This document shows positions 1 to 6,778 of a stretch of DNA of 7,650 nt, in pieces (within the stretch, counting starts at the first letter, position 1; the number at the start of each line of letters is the position of its first letter). Below the pieces are notes generated by a model. It searched no databases. It saw only the letters and a program-made list of their open reading frames with translations, and was not told the DNA's origin. This DNA comes from UBA11606 sp039815945. GTDB lineage: Bacteria > Actinomycetota > Acidimicrobiia > Acidimicrobiales > Aldehydirespiratoraceae. The stretch is from contig JBCBYI010000193.1 of assembly GCA_039815945.1 (NCBI GenBank), positions 1-7,650 of the forward strand. Direction: 5' to 3'. The translations under genes were made by a program, and so were the position numbers.

Positions 1-528
1 GTTCACCGTGACGTCGAGCTTCTGGGCGAGTTGCGCCTTGGCCCGGTTGTGGTCGAGGCGGGTCATGGCGGTGAACCGGGCGTTGGGCACGTCGGGTGCG
101 TTGTTCATCGCGATGAGCGAGTTGGTGTTGGCCGGGTTGCCGACCACGAGGACCTTGACGTCGTCGGCGGCGTTGTCGTTGATGGCCTTGCCCTGAACGG
201 TGAAGATCGCGCCGTTGGCCTCGAGGAGGTCCTTGCGCTCCATGCCCTTCGAGCGGGGACGGGAGCCGACCAGCATCGCGATGTTGGCACCGTCGAACGC
301 GGCGTTCGGATCGTCGCTCAGCGTCATGCCGGCCAGCAGCGGGAAGGCGCCGTCGTCGAGCTCCATGGCGACGCCTTCGAGGGCGCCCATCGCCGGCGGG
401 ATCTCGAGCAGCTGCAAGATGACGGGCTGGTCGGGGCCGAGCATCGAGCCACTGGCGATGCGGAAGAGGAGGCTGTAGCCGATCTGGCCGGCAGCACCGG
501 TCACCGCGACACGAACAGGAGCAGTCAT
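1..528 (-). CDS. mdh: Malate dehydrogenase, N-terminal 176 residues (3' end outside the window)
   Basis: NAD-dependent malate dehydrogenase interconverts malate and oxaloacetate in the cytoplasmic TCA cycle. Visible are the Rossmann-fold glycine loop GAAGQIGY (residues 11-18), the acidic residue after strand two (LLEIPPA, Glu42), the mobile substrate loop with two arginines (GSRPRSKGMER, 88-98), the NPANTN motif (131-136) and MTRLDHNRA (155-163), where Arg157 and Asp159 are the expected substrate and relay residues. This spelling is typical of the cytosolic-type MDH of Actinobacteria and some other bacteria, about 325-330 residues long, so roughly half is present. The active-site His lies beyond the window. 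The start is the ATG at 526-528, with GGAG seven bases upstream. No internal stop or frameshift. It is divergent from the PAS-GGDEF gene. Lactate dehydrogenase is less likely because of the NPANTN and MTRLDHNR context. Confidence 0.96.
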   Translation of the reverse strand, partial: MTAPVRVAVTGAAGQIGYSLLFRIASGSMLGPDQPVILQLLEIPPAMGALEGVAMELDDGAFPLLAGMTLSDDPNAAFDGANIAMLVGSRPRSKGMERKDLLEANGAIFTVQGKAINDNAADDVKVLVVGNPANTNSLIAMNNAPDVPNARFTAMTRLDHNRAKAQLAQKLDVTVN

Positions 529-535
529 GGGTTGT

Positions 536-539
536 CTCC
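536..539 (-). promoter_or_regulatory. Ribosome binding site of mdh
   Basis: On the minus strand this reads GGAG, seven bases before the ATG of mdh. It supports that start and places the 5' untranslated region of mdh just upstream. Confidence 0.7.
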
Positions 540-648
540 GTGAGAGGACGAGTTGAAATCGTCTTGCACGCTACCAGCGGGCGGGCGACGGGCAGAGGGT
601 CGAGCCGGATCGCCGGCAATCGACGACGGGACACGTGTTCGCACCCTC

Positions 649-677
649 GATGATGCCCTTGGGAAGGGCGCATCATC
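649..677. repeat. Imperfect inverted repeat (hairpin) upstream of the PAS-GGDEF start
   Basis: GATGATGCCCTT (649-660) pairs with AAGGG (664-668) and CATCATC (671-677): twelve base pairs, a GGG loop and a two-base bulge (669-670). It ends 16 bases before the GTG at 694. There is no T-run after it and no gene upstream on the plus strand, so it is not a normal terminator. It could be an operator or a hairpin in the leader of the cyclase mRNA. Function is inference. Confidence 0.5.
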
Positions 678-693
678 TGCCGATGGGACCTCC

Positions 694-1896
694 GTGCATG
701 GAGAACCCGCACCCGGGCCATTCCTGACGGCGCTTCCCGACGCGGCCGTCCTGCTCCTCACCGACGGCACGATCCAATGGGGCAACGATGCGGCGACCGA
801 ACTCAGCGGCCTTCGCCTCGACGAGGCCGACGGCACGAACGTGCTCGACCTGCTGCACCCCGACGATCACGCCACCGTCTTCAATGCGTTCACCTCGGTC
901 CAGGAGCACGATGGCGACGCCGGCGGGCTGATCGATGTGCGGATCCGCCACACCTCGGGTGCGTGGCGCCCGGTCGAACTCCGCGGCCGCATGGTCGGTG
1001 ACCAGGTCCTCGTGATCCTGCGAGCGACCATCGATCGCCAACAGCTCGAACTCGGCCAGGGCGGCCACGAGCGGCTCCGGGCTCTGGTGCACCACGCCCA
1101 TGCGATCCTCGTCTCGCTCGACCGAGACGGCCGGATCCGATCGTCGAACACCCACCTCACCCGCGTCCTCGGCCACGACGACCCCGACGTCAACGGCCTG
1201 CCGTTCGACGAGCTGCTCGCGCCCGACGATCGCGTCGCGTTCCGAGAGGCCCTCCGCTCGCCCGACGGCGCGGCGCGGCTCGACGCCCGTGCGCCCCACG
1301 TCGACGGCCACATCGTCCATCTCGACATCCATCTCACCGACCTGCGCGAGGACGAGATCCAGGACGGTTACACGCTGAGCGCGGCCGACATCACCGACCT
1401 GAAGACGACCCAGAAGGCGCTGCGGCACATGGCCGACCACGACGCCCTCACCGGCCTGCTCAACCGTCGGGCGTTGCTCGCCCGTCTCGACGACTTCGTC
1501 GGCGACGGCTTCCAGCACGAGATCGTGATCCTGTTCTGTGACCTCGACGGCTTCAAGACGATCAACGACCGCATCGGTCATGCCGCCGGCGACCAGGCGC
1601 TCGTCGAGGTGGCCCGCCGCATCGAACGCTGTGTCCGTCCCGGCGACCTCGTCGGCCGACTCGGCGGTGACGAGTTCGTCGTGGTCCTGCCCCGCATGGA
1701 CGCCGATGACACCGACCGGATGCGGATCTCGATCCGCACCGCCCTGCGCGCGCCGATGCTGGTGGCCGACGAGGTCGTCGAGGTCGACGTCAGCATCGGA
1801 AGCGCCACGACGGGCGACTCCCCCACCGCAGCGCGACTGCTCGCCACCGCCGACGACGCGATGTACGCCGTGAAGAGGCGCCGGTCGAGCCACTGA
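694..1896 (+). CDS. PAS-PAS-GGDEF diguanylate cyclase
   Basis: A soluble protein of 400 residues predicted to make c-di-GMP from two GTP. Residues about 10-115 look like a first PAS domain (LPDAAVLLLTDGTIQWGN, then LLHPDD at 53-58). Residues about 125-237 look like a second (ALVHHAHAILVSLDRDGRI, LLAPDD at 174-179, ending in the usual SAADITD linker). The GGDEF domain spans about 245-396, opening with DHDALTGLLNRR. GGDEF itself is intact at 324-328. Asp283 and Glu327 (metal) and Asn291 and Asp300 (guanine) match the PleD pattern. The inhibitory I-site RPGD (315-318) lies exactly five residues before GGDEF, so product inhibition is expected. There is no EAL domain, signal peptide or membrane segment. 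The PAS ligand cannot be told. The GTG start at 694 is preferred because codon bias falls sharply upstream; a TTG at 553 would add 47 residues. The glycosyltransferase gene follows after 37 bases, probably in the same operon. Confidence 0.92.
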   Translation: MHGEPAPGPFLTALPDAAVLLLTDGTIQWGNDAATELSGLRLDEADGTNVLDLLHPDDHATVFNAFTSVQEHDGDAGGLIDVRIRHTSGAWRPVELRGRMVGDQVLVILRATIDRQQLELGQGGHERLRALVHHAHAILVSLDRDGRIRSSNTHLTRVLGHDDPDVNGLPFDELLAPDDRVAFREALRSPDGAARLDARAPHVDGHIVHLDIHLTDLREDEIQDGYTLSAADITDLKTTQKALRHMADHDALTGLLNRRALLARLDDFVGDGFQHEIVILFCDLDGFKTINDRIGHAAGDQALVEVARRIERCVRPGDLVGRLGGDEFVVVLPRMDADDTDRMRISIRTALRAPMLVADEVVEVDVSIGSATTGDSPTAARLLATADDAMYAVKRRRSSH

Positions 1897-1933
1897 ACCT
1901 CACCTTTCGTACGCCTTCGACCGATTGAGGACC

Positions 1934-3163
1934 ATGGCTGCGGTGACCCAACTCGACGCGTCCTGGGAGCGCCGGCTCCGGACCTACCCGACCCTCCTGC
2001 TCGTCGCGCTCGCCGCCGCATTCTGCTTCGTGATCCTCGCCGGAAGCGGCTCCTCGACCGCGAGTGGTCGCGTCGGCGGCGACTTCCCCGCGTTCTACAG
2101 CGCCGGTTCGATCGTGGCCGCGGGCGACGTCGATCGCCTCTACGACCCGTCGGTGCAGGCCGCCGCCCAGGTCGACCTCCTCGGCGACGAGGACGGCTTC
2201 ATCATGTACCCCTACGCACCGCACGTGGCGGCCGGGTACGCGCCGCTCTCGGAGTTGCCGTACCGACTCGCCTACGTCTTGCACACGGCCCTGATGGTCG
2301 GGGCGCTCGTGGGCGCGCTGACCGCCGTTCGCCCGATGATCGGTGTGCTCGATCGCTGGTTCGGCCTTTCGCTTGCGGCCACGCTCACCGCGTATCCGGT
2401 CTTCGTCGGGGTCGGCGGCGGACAGAACACGGCCCTGTCGCTGCTGCTCATCGCCGGCGCATGGAGAAGCTGGCATGACGATCGAGATGGCGTCGCCGGC
2501 GTGCTGCTCGCAGTGCTCTTGTTCCGCCCTCAGTACGCCTTGCCGCTCCTCGGGCTCGCCCTCCTCGACCGCCGATGGCGCACACTCGCCACCGCTGCGG
2601 CCGGTGCCGGTGTCGTGTGGCTCGCGAACGCCGTGCTGGTCGGCGCGGGCTGGATCACGTTCTGGTATGACGGCGTGCAGCCGCTGTTGGAGGCCGACGC
2701 CCACGTCAACGCCAAGAACGAGATCGCCCCCATCGGGGTCATGGTCGCCCTCTTCGGCGAGTCGACCGTGCCGGTGGTGCTCGGCGGGATCATCTCGGCT
2801 GCGATCGTGCTCGGCCTGATGCATCTCTGGTGGCGGGCTCGACTCGACCTCACGGCCCGGATGGCGATCACGGTCGCCGCCCTGCCACTGCTCGGGCCCC
2901 ACGCCATCTTCTACGACTCGGCGCTGCTCGCCTTCACCGTGTTGGTGCTGCTCGACCGGCGCCTGATCTCACCGACGGTCGCAGCGACGGTGTGGGGGCT
3001 CGGCCTCGTGCACCTCGGCCGTGACGTGCTCGACACGAGCCCGTTGGTGCTCGTGATCCTCGGCGTCCTCGCCCTTGCGGCCCGACGCCTCGGGGCCTTT
3101 GGTCAGCCGGTCGAGCGTTCCGATCGGGTGTTGCCGAGCCAGGACTCGTGGAGCGTCCGGTAG
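1934..3163 (+). CDS. Integral membrane glycosyltransferase, GT87/DUF2029 family
   Basis: A very hydrophobic protein of 409 residues with roughly nine to eleven predicted membrane helices, the first at about 18-37. The family pattern is visible. A first extracytoplasmic loop carries GGDFPAFYSAG (48-58), whose Asp50 is the likely catalytic acidic residue of a GT-C fold, followed by LYDP (69-72) and MYPYAP (91-96). GQNTALSLLL comes at 163-172, FRPQYALPLL at 197-206 and HAIFYDSALL at 323-332. GT87 enzymes, such as mycobacterial PimE, transfer sugars (often mannose) from polyprenyl-phosphate donors outside the membrane. Donor and acceptor cannot be told here. The ATG at 1934 is chosen, with GAGG very close upstream (1927-1930); TTG 1925 and GTG 1943 are alternatives. 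It lies 37 bases after the diguanylate cyclase gene, suggesting co-transcription. Its last 61 bases overlap the convergent ABC gene, and the final 20 or so residues are a polar tail. Confidence 0.82.
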   Translation: MAAVTQLDASWERRLRTYPTLLLVALAAAFCFVILAGSGSSTASGRVGGDFPAFYSAGSIVAAGDVDRLYDPSVQAAAQVDLLGDEDGFIMYPYAPHVAAGYAPLSELPYRLAYVLHTALMVGALVGALTAVRPMIGVLDRWFGLSLAATLTAYPVFVGVGGGQNTALSLLLIAGAWRSWHDDRDGVAGVLLAVLLFRPQYALPLLGLALLDRRWRTLATAAAGAGVVWLANAVLVGAGWITFWYDGVQPLLEADAHVNAKNEIAPIGVMVALFGESTVPVVLGGIISAAIVLGLMHLWWRARLDLTARMAITVAALPLLGPHAIFYDSALLAFTVLVLLDRRLISPTVAATVWGLGLVHLGRDVLDTSPLVLVILGVLALAARRLGAFGQPVERSDRVLPSQDSWSVR

Positions 3164-4935
3164 ATGCCGGGCACCTCGACCAGTTGGTCGTGCGGGCCCA
3201 TCTGCGCGACCCGACCCTTGTCGAACACGATGACGAGATCGGCTCGCTCCGCAGTCGACAGCCGGTGGGCGATCGAGATCATCGTGCGGCCGCCCGCGAG
3301 CCGGTCGAGCGCCGAGGCGAGCGCCTCTTCGGTCTCGGGGTCGACGGCCGAGGTGGCCTCGTCAAGCAGGAGCAGCCCGGGATCGGCGACCTGGGCGCGA
3401 GCCAGCGCCACCAACTGACGCTCCCCGACCGACAGGCGACCCCCTCGCTCGCCGACCACCGTGTCGAGCCCATCGGGAAGGGTCTCGACCCAGCTGCGGA
3501 GACCGAGCACGTCGATCGCCTGCTCGACCTCGGCGTCGGTCGTACCGTCGCGTCCGTAGGCGATGTTCTCTCGGATGCTGACATCGAAAAGGAAGCCGTC
3601 CTGGGGCACCATCCGGATGGCCGAACGACGGGCATCGGGATCGATGTCACGAAGGTCGAGACCACCAACGCGCACGACGCCCTCGGTCGGATCGGCGAGA
3701 CGGGTCAGCAAACGAGCGCACGTGGTCTTGCCCGACCCGGTCTCGCCGACGACAGCCACGACCGACTCGGGCGGAATCGTGAGGGACACGTCGGTGAGCA
3801 CCGGCGGGCCGGTGCGATAGGAGAAGCCGACACCCTCGAGCTCGACCGCGAGCGGGCCGGGCGACGGCGCGACACCGTCGACCGGCTCGGCCACGTCGAC
3901 CGGCACGTCGAGCACCCGCAGGACCTTCCACCAGCCTGCGAGCGCGGTCTGGGTCTGGTCGAGCACCTCGCCGAGCTGCGCGATCGGCTGCAGGACCAGA
4001 TTGACGAGGAAGAGGAAAGCGACGAGTTCACCGACACCGAGGCCGAGATCGTCGCGGTACCAGACGCCGATGCCCACCGCGACGGCGAGCGAGATGGACG
4101 ACACGATGTCGACGACCGGCAGCATGCAGGCGAACCACACCTGGCTGCGCTGCTGCTGGGCGAACTGGCGCTCGATCGCGTCGTCGAGCCGGTCGCGAAC
4201 CGGTTCGCCGTAGCCGTAGGCCCGGATCACCTGGGCACCGGTGACGGCCTCGGACACGTGGCCGAGGGTCTCGGCGACCCGGCTGCGGACCTTGCCGTAC
4301 GACACGAACTGCGACCGCTGCACCCACCGCAGGAACGGCACCAGCGGGACGTGGATCACCAGCACCAACAGGGTGAGCTGCCACGAATACCACAGCATCA
4401 CCGCGATGGTGCCGAGGATGATCGACGTGTCGATGATCCAGCTGATCAGGCCCCACTGGGTGAACCGGGCGAGGGTCTCGACGTCGGAGGTGACCCGGGC
4501 GACGAGCACGCCCCGACGGCTCTCGGTGTGGTCGGCGAGGCTCAGCCGGTGGATGTGTTCGAACACCCGCACGCGGAGGTTCATCAAGACCGTCTCGGCC
4601 ATGTCGACGAGGCGGATCAGTGCGACCCGGCTGGCGGCGGCGACGATGAGCACCACGGCCAGCGCGGCCAGGCTGACGGTCCAGACGTAGGCGCCGTCGT
4701 AGCCGTCGTCGGACAGCACACCGTTGTCGAGCACGAGCTGCACGAGGATCGGCACGATCAGCCGACCGACGGCGGCGGTGAGCGCCATCACGACGGTGAT
4801 GCCGAGGCCGGCTCGCAGCTCCGGCGAGACCCGGATGCCCCGCTTCATCACCGCGAACGCGCCGATCGAGGGGGTCTCGTCGTCGAGCAGAGTCGCGGCC
4901 TCGTCGAGGGCCGGCAGGTCGAGCGGTTCGCTCAT
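3103..4935 (-). CDS. ABC exporter half-transporter with catalytic Walker B and variant signature (second gene of pair)
   Basis: A 610-residue fusion of a type IV (B-family exporter) membrane domain and an ATPase domain. Residues about 40-335 hold six predicted helices, including MALTAAVGRLIVPILVQLVL (50-69). The ATPase spans about 363-600: Walker A GETGSGKT (397-404), Q-loop Gln445 (VPQDGFLF), Walker B LLLLDEATSAVD with catalytic Glu526, and switch His557 (AHRLST). The signature motif is LSVGE (501-505) instead of LSGGQ. That variant is expected in one half of a heterodimeric exporter, where it forms the non-hydrolysing site with the partner's Walker A/B. The upstream gene encodes the fitting partner. 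ATG at 4933-4935 shares its A with the partner's TGA stop, and AGGGGGA lies six bases before it. Substrate unknown; multidrug or lipid export are family possibilities. The 3' end overlaps the convergent glycosyltransferase gene by 61 bases. Confidence 0.93.
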   Translation of the reverse strand: MSEPLDLPALDEAATLLDDETPSIGAFAVMKRGIRVSPELRAGLGITVVMALTAAVGRLIVPILVQLVLDNGVLSDDGYDGAYVWTVSLAALAVVLIVAAASRVALIRLVDMAETVLMNLRVRVFEHIHRLSLADHTESRRGVLVARVTSDVETLARFTQWGLISWIIDTSIILGTIAVMLWYSWQLTLLVLVIHVPLVPFLRWVQRSQFVSYGKVRSRVAETLGHVSEAVTGAQVIRAYGYGEPVRDRLDDAIERQFAQQQRSQVWFACMLPVVDIVSSISLAVAVGIGVWYRDDLGLGVGELVAFLFLVNLVLQPIAQLGEVLDQTQTALAGWWKVLRVLDVPVDVAEPVDGVAPSPGPLAVELEGVGFSYRTGPPVLTDVSLTIPPESVVAVVGETGSGKTTCARLLTRLADPTEGVVRVGGLDLRDIDPDARRSAIRMVPQDGFLFDVSIRENIAYGRDGTTDAEVEQAIDVLGLRSWVETLPDGLDTVVGERGGRLSVGERQLVALARAQVADPGLLLLDEATSAVDPETEEALASALDRLAGGRTMISIAHRLSTAERADLVIVFDKGRVAQMGPHDQLVEVPGIYRTLHESWLGNTRSERSTG

Positions 4936-6689
4936 CAGCCGTCCCCCTGTTCGTAGGCGGTGACGAGGCCCCGGTAGTCGTCGCGCGCCAGGAGTTCGTC
5001 GTGGGTGCCGGTGGCGACGACTCGGCCGTCGTCGAGATAGGCGACCGTGTCGGCCAGCAGGATGGTCGAGATGCGGTGGGCGACGACCAGCACCGTCATG
5101 TCGAGCTCGGATCGCAGCGCCTCGAGGATCTCGGCCTCCACCAACGGATCGACGGCGCTGGTGGCGTCGTCGAGGAGCAGGACCTGCGGTCGTCGGGCGA
5201 GCGCCCGGGCGAGAGCGACCCGCTGGCGCTGGCCGCCCGACAGGGTCGTACCTCGCTCACCGACGACGGTGACCTCGGCCTCGGCCAGGTCGGCGACGAA
5301 GCCGTCGGCCTGGGCGATCGCGAGCGTGCGATGCACCTCTTCGAGCCCGACGGCGCCGAGCGCCACGTTCTCGACGATGGTGTCGGTGAACAGGAACGAC
5401 TCCTGGAAGGCGATGGCGACGGCTGCGGTCCAGTCGTCGACGGCGACGTCGCCGATGTCGACGCCGCCGATCGCGACGGATCCCTCCGTGCGGTCGAGCA
5501 GCCCAGCCACCGATTCGAGCAAGGTCGACTTACCGGAGCCGGTCGCACCGACGACCGCGGCGGTGGTGCCCGCGGCCACGTGGAGATCGACGCCCCGAAG
5601 GACATCGTGCTCGCCGTAGCGGACGACCAGATCGCGAACGGCGACGTCGACCGGCCCGGTCGGGATGGTGGTCGTCCCCGCTCGATCCTCGGTCGGCTCG
5701 GCCATGACCTTGTCGACGCGATCGAGCGCCACGACCGAGCGGGGCATCTCCTCCAGGAAGAAGCCGAACACCCGCAGCGGGGTGGCGAGCAGGCCGAACA
5801 CAACGGCGGCGAGGACGAGATCGCCCGGGGTCGCGTCGCCCTGCGACACGAGCCTGCTGCCGATCAGCAACAACAACACGACGCCGATGTTGGGAAGCGC
5901 GTCGATGGTCGGCTCGAACATGGCCCGGATCCGGCCCACGACGAGTCGCTCTTCCCGGAGGGTCGCCGACGACCGGCGGAGCCGCTCGACCTCGGCGGAC
6001 TCGCGACCGAGGGTCTTCACGACGAGCGCACCCTCGAAGCTCTCGTGGGCGACCGACGCGACCTCGCCGACGGCTTGCTGGGCGCGGGCCGACGGGGCTT
6101 CGACCCGCGACGTGTAGATCTGGCTCATCACCACGAGCAGGGGGAAGAGCACGATCCCGAGCAGGGCGACCACCGGATGGATGATGAAGAGGGTCACCAC
6201 CGCGACGAGCACCAACGCGAGGACGCTGACCGAGAACGCCAGCGGTTTGAGCACCATGGTCGCCGTGGTGAGATCGATGTCGGCGTGGGCGAGCAGTTCA
6301 CCGGTCGGACGCTCGCGGTGAAAGCGCAGCGGCACGTCGAGATAGTGGTTCACGAGGTCGCGCCGCCAGTCGCGCTGGGTGCTGTTCTCGGCGAGCGACA
6401 GATACCAGCGCCGCGTCATCACACCGAGGCCGCGGCCGACCGACACGACGACGATCAGCCCCATCACCACCCAGATGTCGGCTCGATCGACGGTGCCGTC
6501 CTCGAAGGCCGGGATCACGAGATCGTCGGTGGCCGCCCGAAGCACCCAGGCGCCGCCGATCGAGGCCGCGACGAACCCGAGCGCACCGACCATGGCGACG
6601 GTGTGCAGGAGCGGATACGCCCGCAACGACCGCCAGATGAGCCGAGATCCCCGCCGCCACATGTGTTCGGTGTTCGCGGCAGCACCCAT
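4935..6689 (-). CDS. ABC exporter half-transporter with degenerate Walker B (first gene of pair)
   Basis: A 584-residue exporter half-transporter from the ATG at 6689. Six predicted helices lie within about 25-315, for instance VAMVGALGFVAASIGGAWVL (31-50). The ATPase spans about 345-580: Walker A GATGSGKST (381-389), Q-loop Gln429 (AFQESFLF), a canonical signature LSGGQ (483-487), Walker B VLLLDDATSAVD and switch His538 (VAHRIST). The residue after the Walker B Asp507 is Asp508 where active ATPases have Glu. This is the known mark of the degenerate-site subunit of heterodimeric exporters such as TM287/288 and BmrCD. The frame stays open to a GTG at 6774-6776 (29 more residues), but that would run into the start of the divergent H-NOX gene and leave no room for promoters, so ATG 6689 is preferred. 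It has no clear ribosome binding site, and a leaderless start is possible (TACGGT at 6697-6702 on the minus strand). It overlaps the next gene by one base. Confidence 0.9.
   Translation of the reverse strand: MGAAANTEHMWRRGSRLIWRSLRAYPLLHTVAMVGALGFVAASIGGAWVLRAATDDLVIPAFEDGTVDRADIWVVMGLIVVVSVGRGLGVMTRRWYLSLAENSTQRDWRRDLVNHYLDVPLRFHRERPTGELLAHADIDLTTATMVLKPLAFSVSVLALVLVAVVTLFIIHPVVALLGIVLFPLLVVMSQIYTSRVEAPSARAQQAVGEVASVAHESFEGALVVKTLGRESAEVERLRRSSATLREERLVVGRIRAMFEPTIDALPNIGVVLLLLIGSRLVSQGDATPGDLVLAAVVFGLLATPLRVFGFFLEEMPRSVVALDRVDKVMAEPTEDRAGTTTIPTGPVDVAVRDLVVRYGEHDVLRGVDLHVAAGTTAAVVGATGSGKSTLLESVAGLLDRTEGSVAIGGVDIGDVAVDDWTAAVAIAFQESFLFTDTIVENVALGAVGLEEVHRTLAIAQADGFVADLAEAEVTVVGERGTTLSGGQRQRVALARALARRPQVLLLDDATSAVDPLVEAEILEALRSELDMTVLVVAHRISTILLADTVAYLDDGRVVATGTHDELLARDDYRGLVTAYEQGDG
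4942..4948 (-). promoter_or_regulatory. Ribosome binding site of the second ABC gene, inside the first
   Basis: The minus strand reads AGGGGGA, six bases before the ATG at 4933-4935 and within the last codons of the upstream ABC gene. With the TGATG stop/start overlap it indicates coupled translation of the two half-transporters, fitting a need for equal amounts. Confidence 0.65.
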
Positions 6690-6727
6690 CCGTTGCACCG
6701 TATCGGTAGGAGGGGACTCATCCCGCA

Positions 6728-6737
6728 CCGAATTCGG
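6728..6737. repeat. Perfect palindrome CCGAATTCGG, possible operator
   Basis: This 10-base perfect palindrome lies 41 bases before the H-NOX start codon and 38 bases before the ABC start. It contains an AT-rich centre in GC-rich DNA. A dimeric repressor or activator serving both operons could bind here, but a 10-base palindrome can also occur by chance. Function is inference only. Confidence 0.3.
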
Positions 6738-6765
6738 CCGATGGGAGCCGACGTGGATCCCCAAC

Positions 6766-6771
6766 GGAAGG
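6766..6771 (+). promoter_or_regulatory. Ribosome binding site of the H-NOX gene
   Basis: GGAAGG seven bases before the GTG at 6779 is a good Shine-Dalgarno match. It supports the GTG start, which also gives the family's usual MKG opening. Confidence 0.75.
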
Positions 6772-6778
6772 CACACCA

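Larger units (their letters stand above)
529..693. other. Divergent intergenic region between mdh and the PAS-GGDEF gene
   Basis: This 165-base spacer should carry the promoters of both mdh (minus) and the cyclase gene (plus). The plus-strand reading frame of the cyclase stays open back to a TTG at 553, which has an AGAGG-like sequence just upstream. However, the stretch 553-693 looks non-coding: only about 27 of its 47 codons end in G or C, against about 37 of the next 47. It uses codons rare in this window (AAA, CTA, ACA, TCA), encodes no recognisable domain and contains a hairpin. I see no confident -35/-10 pair. TAGCGT on the minus strand (568-573) fits a TANNNT -10 box for mdh, but without a good -35. 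Confidence 0.55.
6690..6778. promoter_or_regulatory. Divergent promoter region between the ABC operon and the H-NOX operon
   Basis: These 89 bases separate the chosen starts of the two divergent operons and should contain both promoters. I see no convincing -35/-10 pairs in either direction. TACGGT on the minus strand (6697-6702) fits TANNNT and would put a transcript start near the ABC ATG. A perfect 10-base palindrome sits in the middle, and a strong Shine-Dalgarno sequence lies at the H-NOX end. Confidence 0.5.

Noticed and set aside
31..543. Plus-strand open frame opposite malate dehydrogenase
   Set aside because: It lies antisense to a clear MDH gene, has no recognisable domain, and reflects the lack of stop codons in GC-rich DNA.
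649..677. Hairpin read as a rho-independent terminator
   Set aside because: No T-run follows and no plus-strand gene ends upstream; mdh begins, not ends, on that side.
673..1893. Long minus-strand open frame (406 codons) opposite the PAS-GGDEF gene
   Set aside because: Antisense shadow of an intact gene with all GGDEF catalytic residues; the product is a low-complexity Val/Asp/Glu/Arg-rich string without domains.
1790..2902. Minus-strand open frame (370 codons) across the cyclase and glycosyltransferase genes
   Set aside because: It spans two real genes, is rich in Arg/Glu/Gly and His, and shows no family motif.
3148..4956. Plus-strand open frame (602 codons) opposite the second ABC gene
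   Set aside because: Antisense to a gene with Walker A, Walker B, Q- and H-loops; the product is charged low-complexity sequence.
679..6746. The same 10-mer GCCGATGGGA upstream of the PAS-GGDEF start (679-688) and of the H-NOX start (6737-6746)
   Set aside because: A shared regulatory box was considered, but the match does not extend, has no symmetry, sits at different distances from the starts (5 and 32 bases), and could arise by chance in GC-rich DNA of this length.
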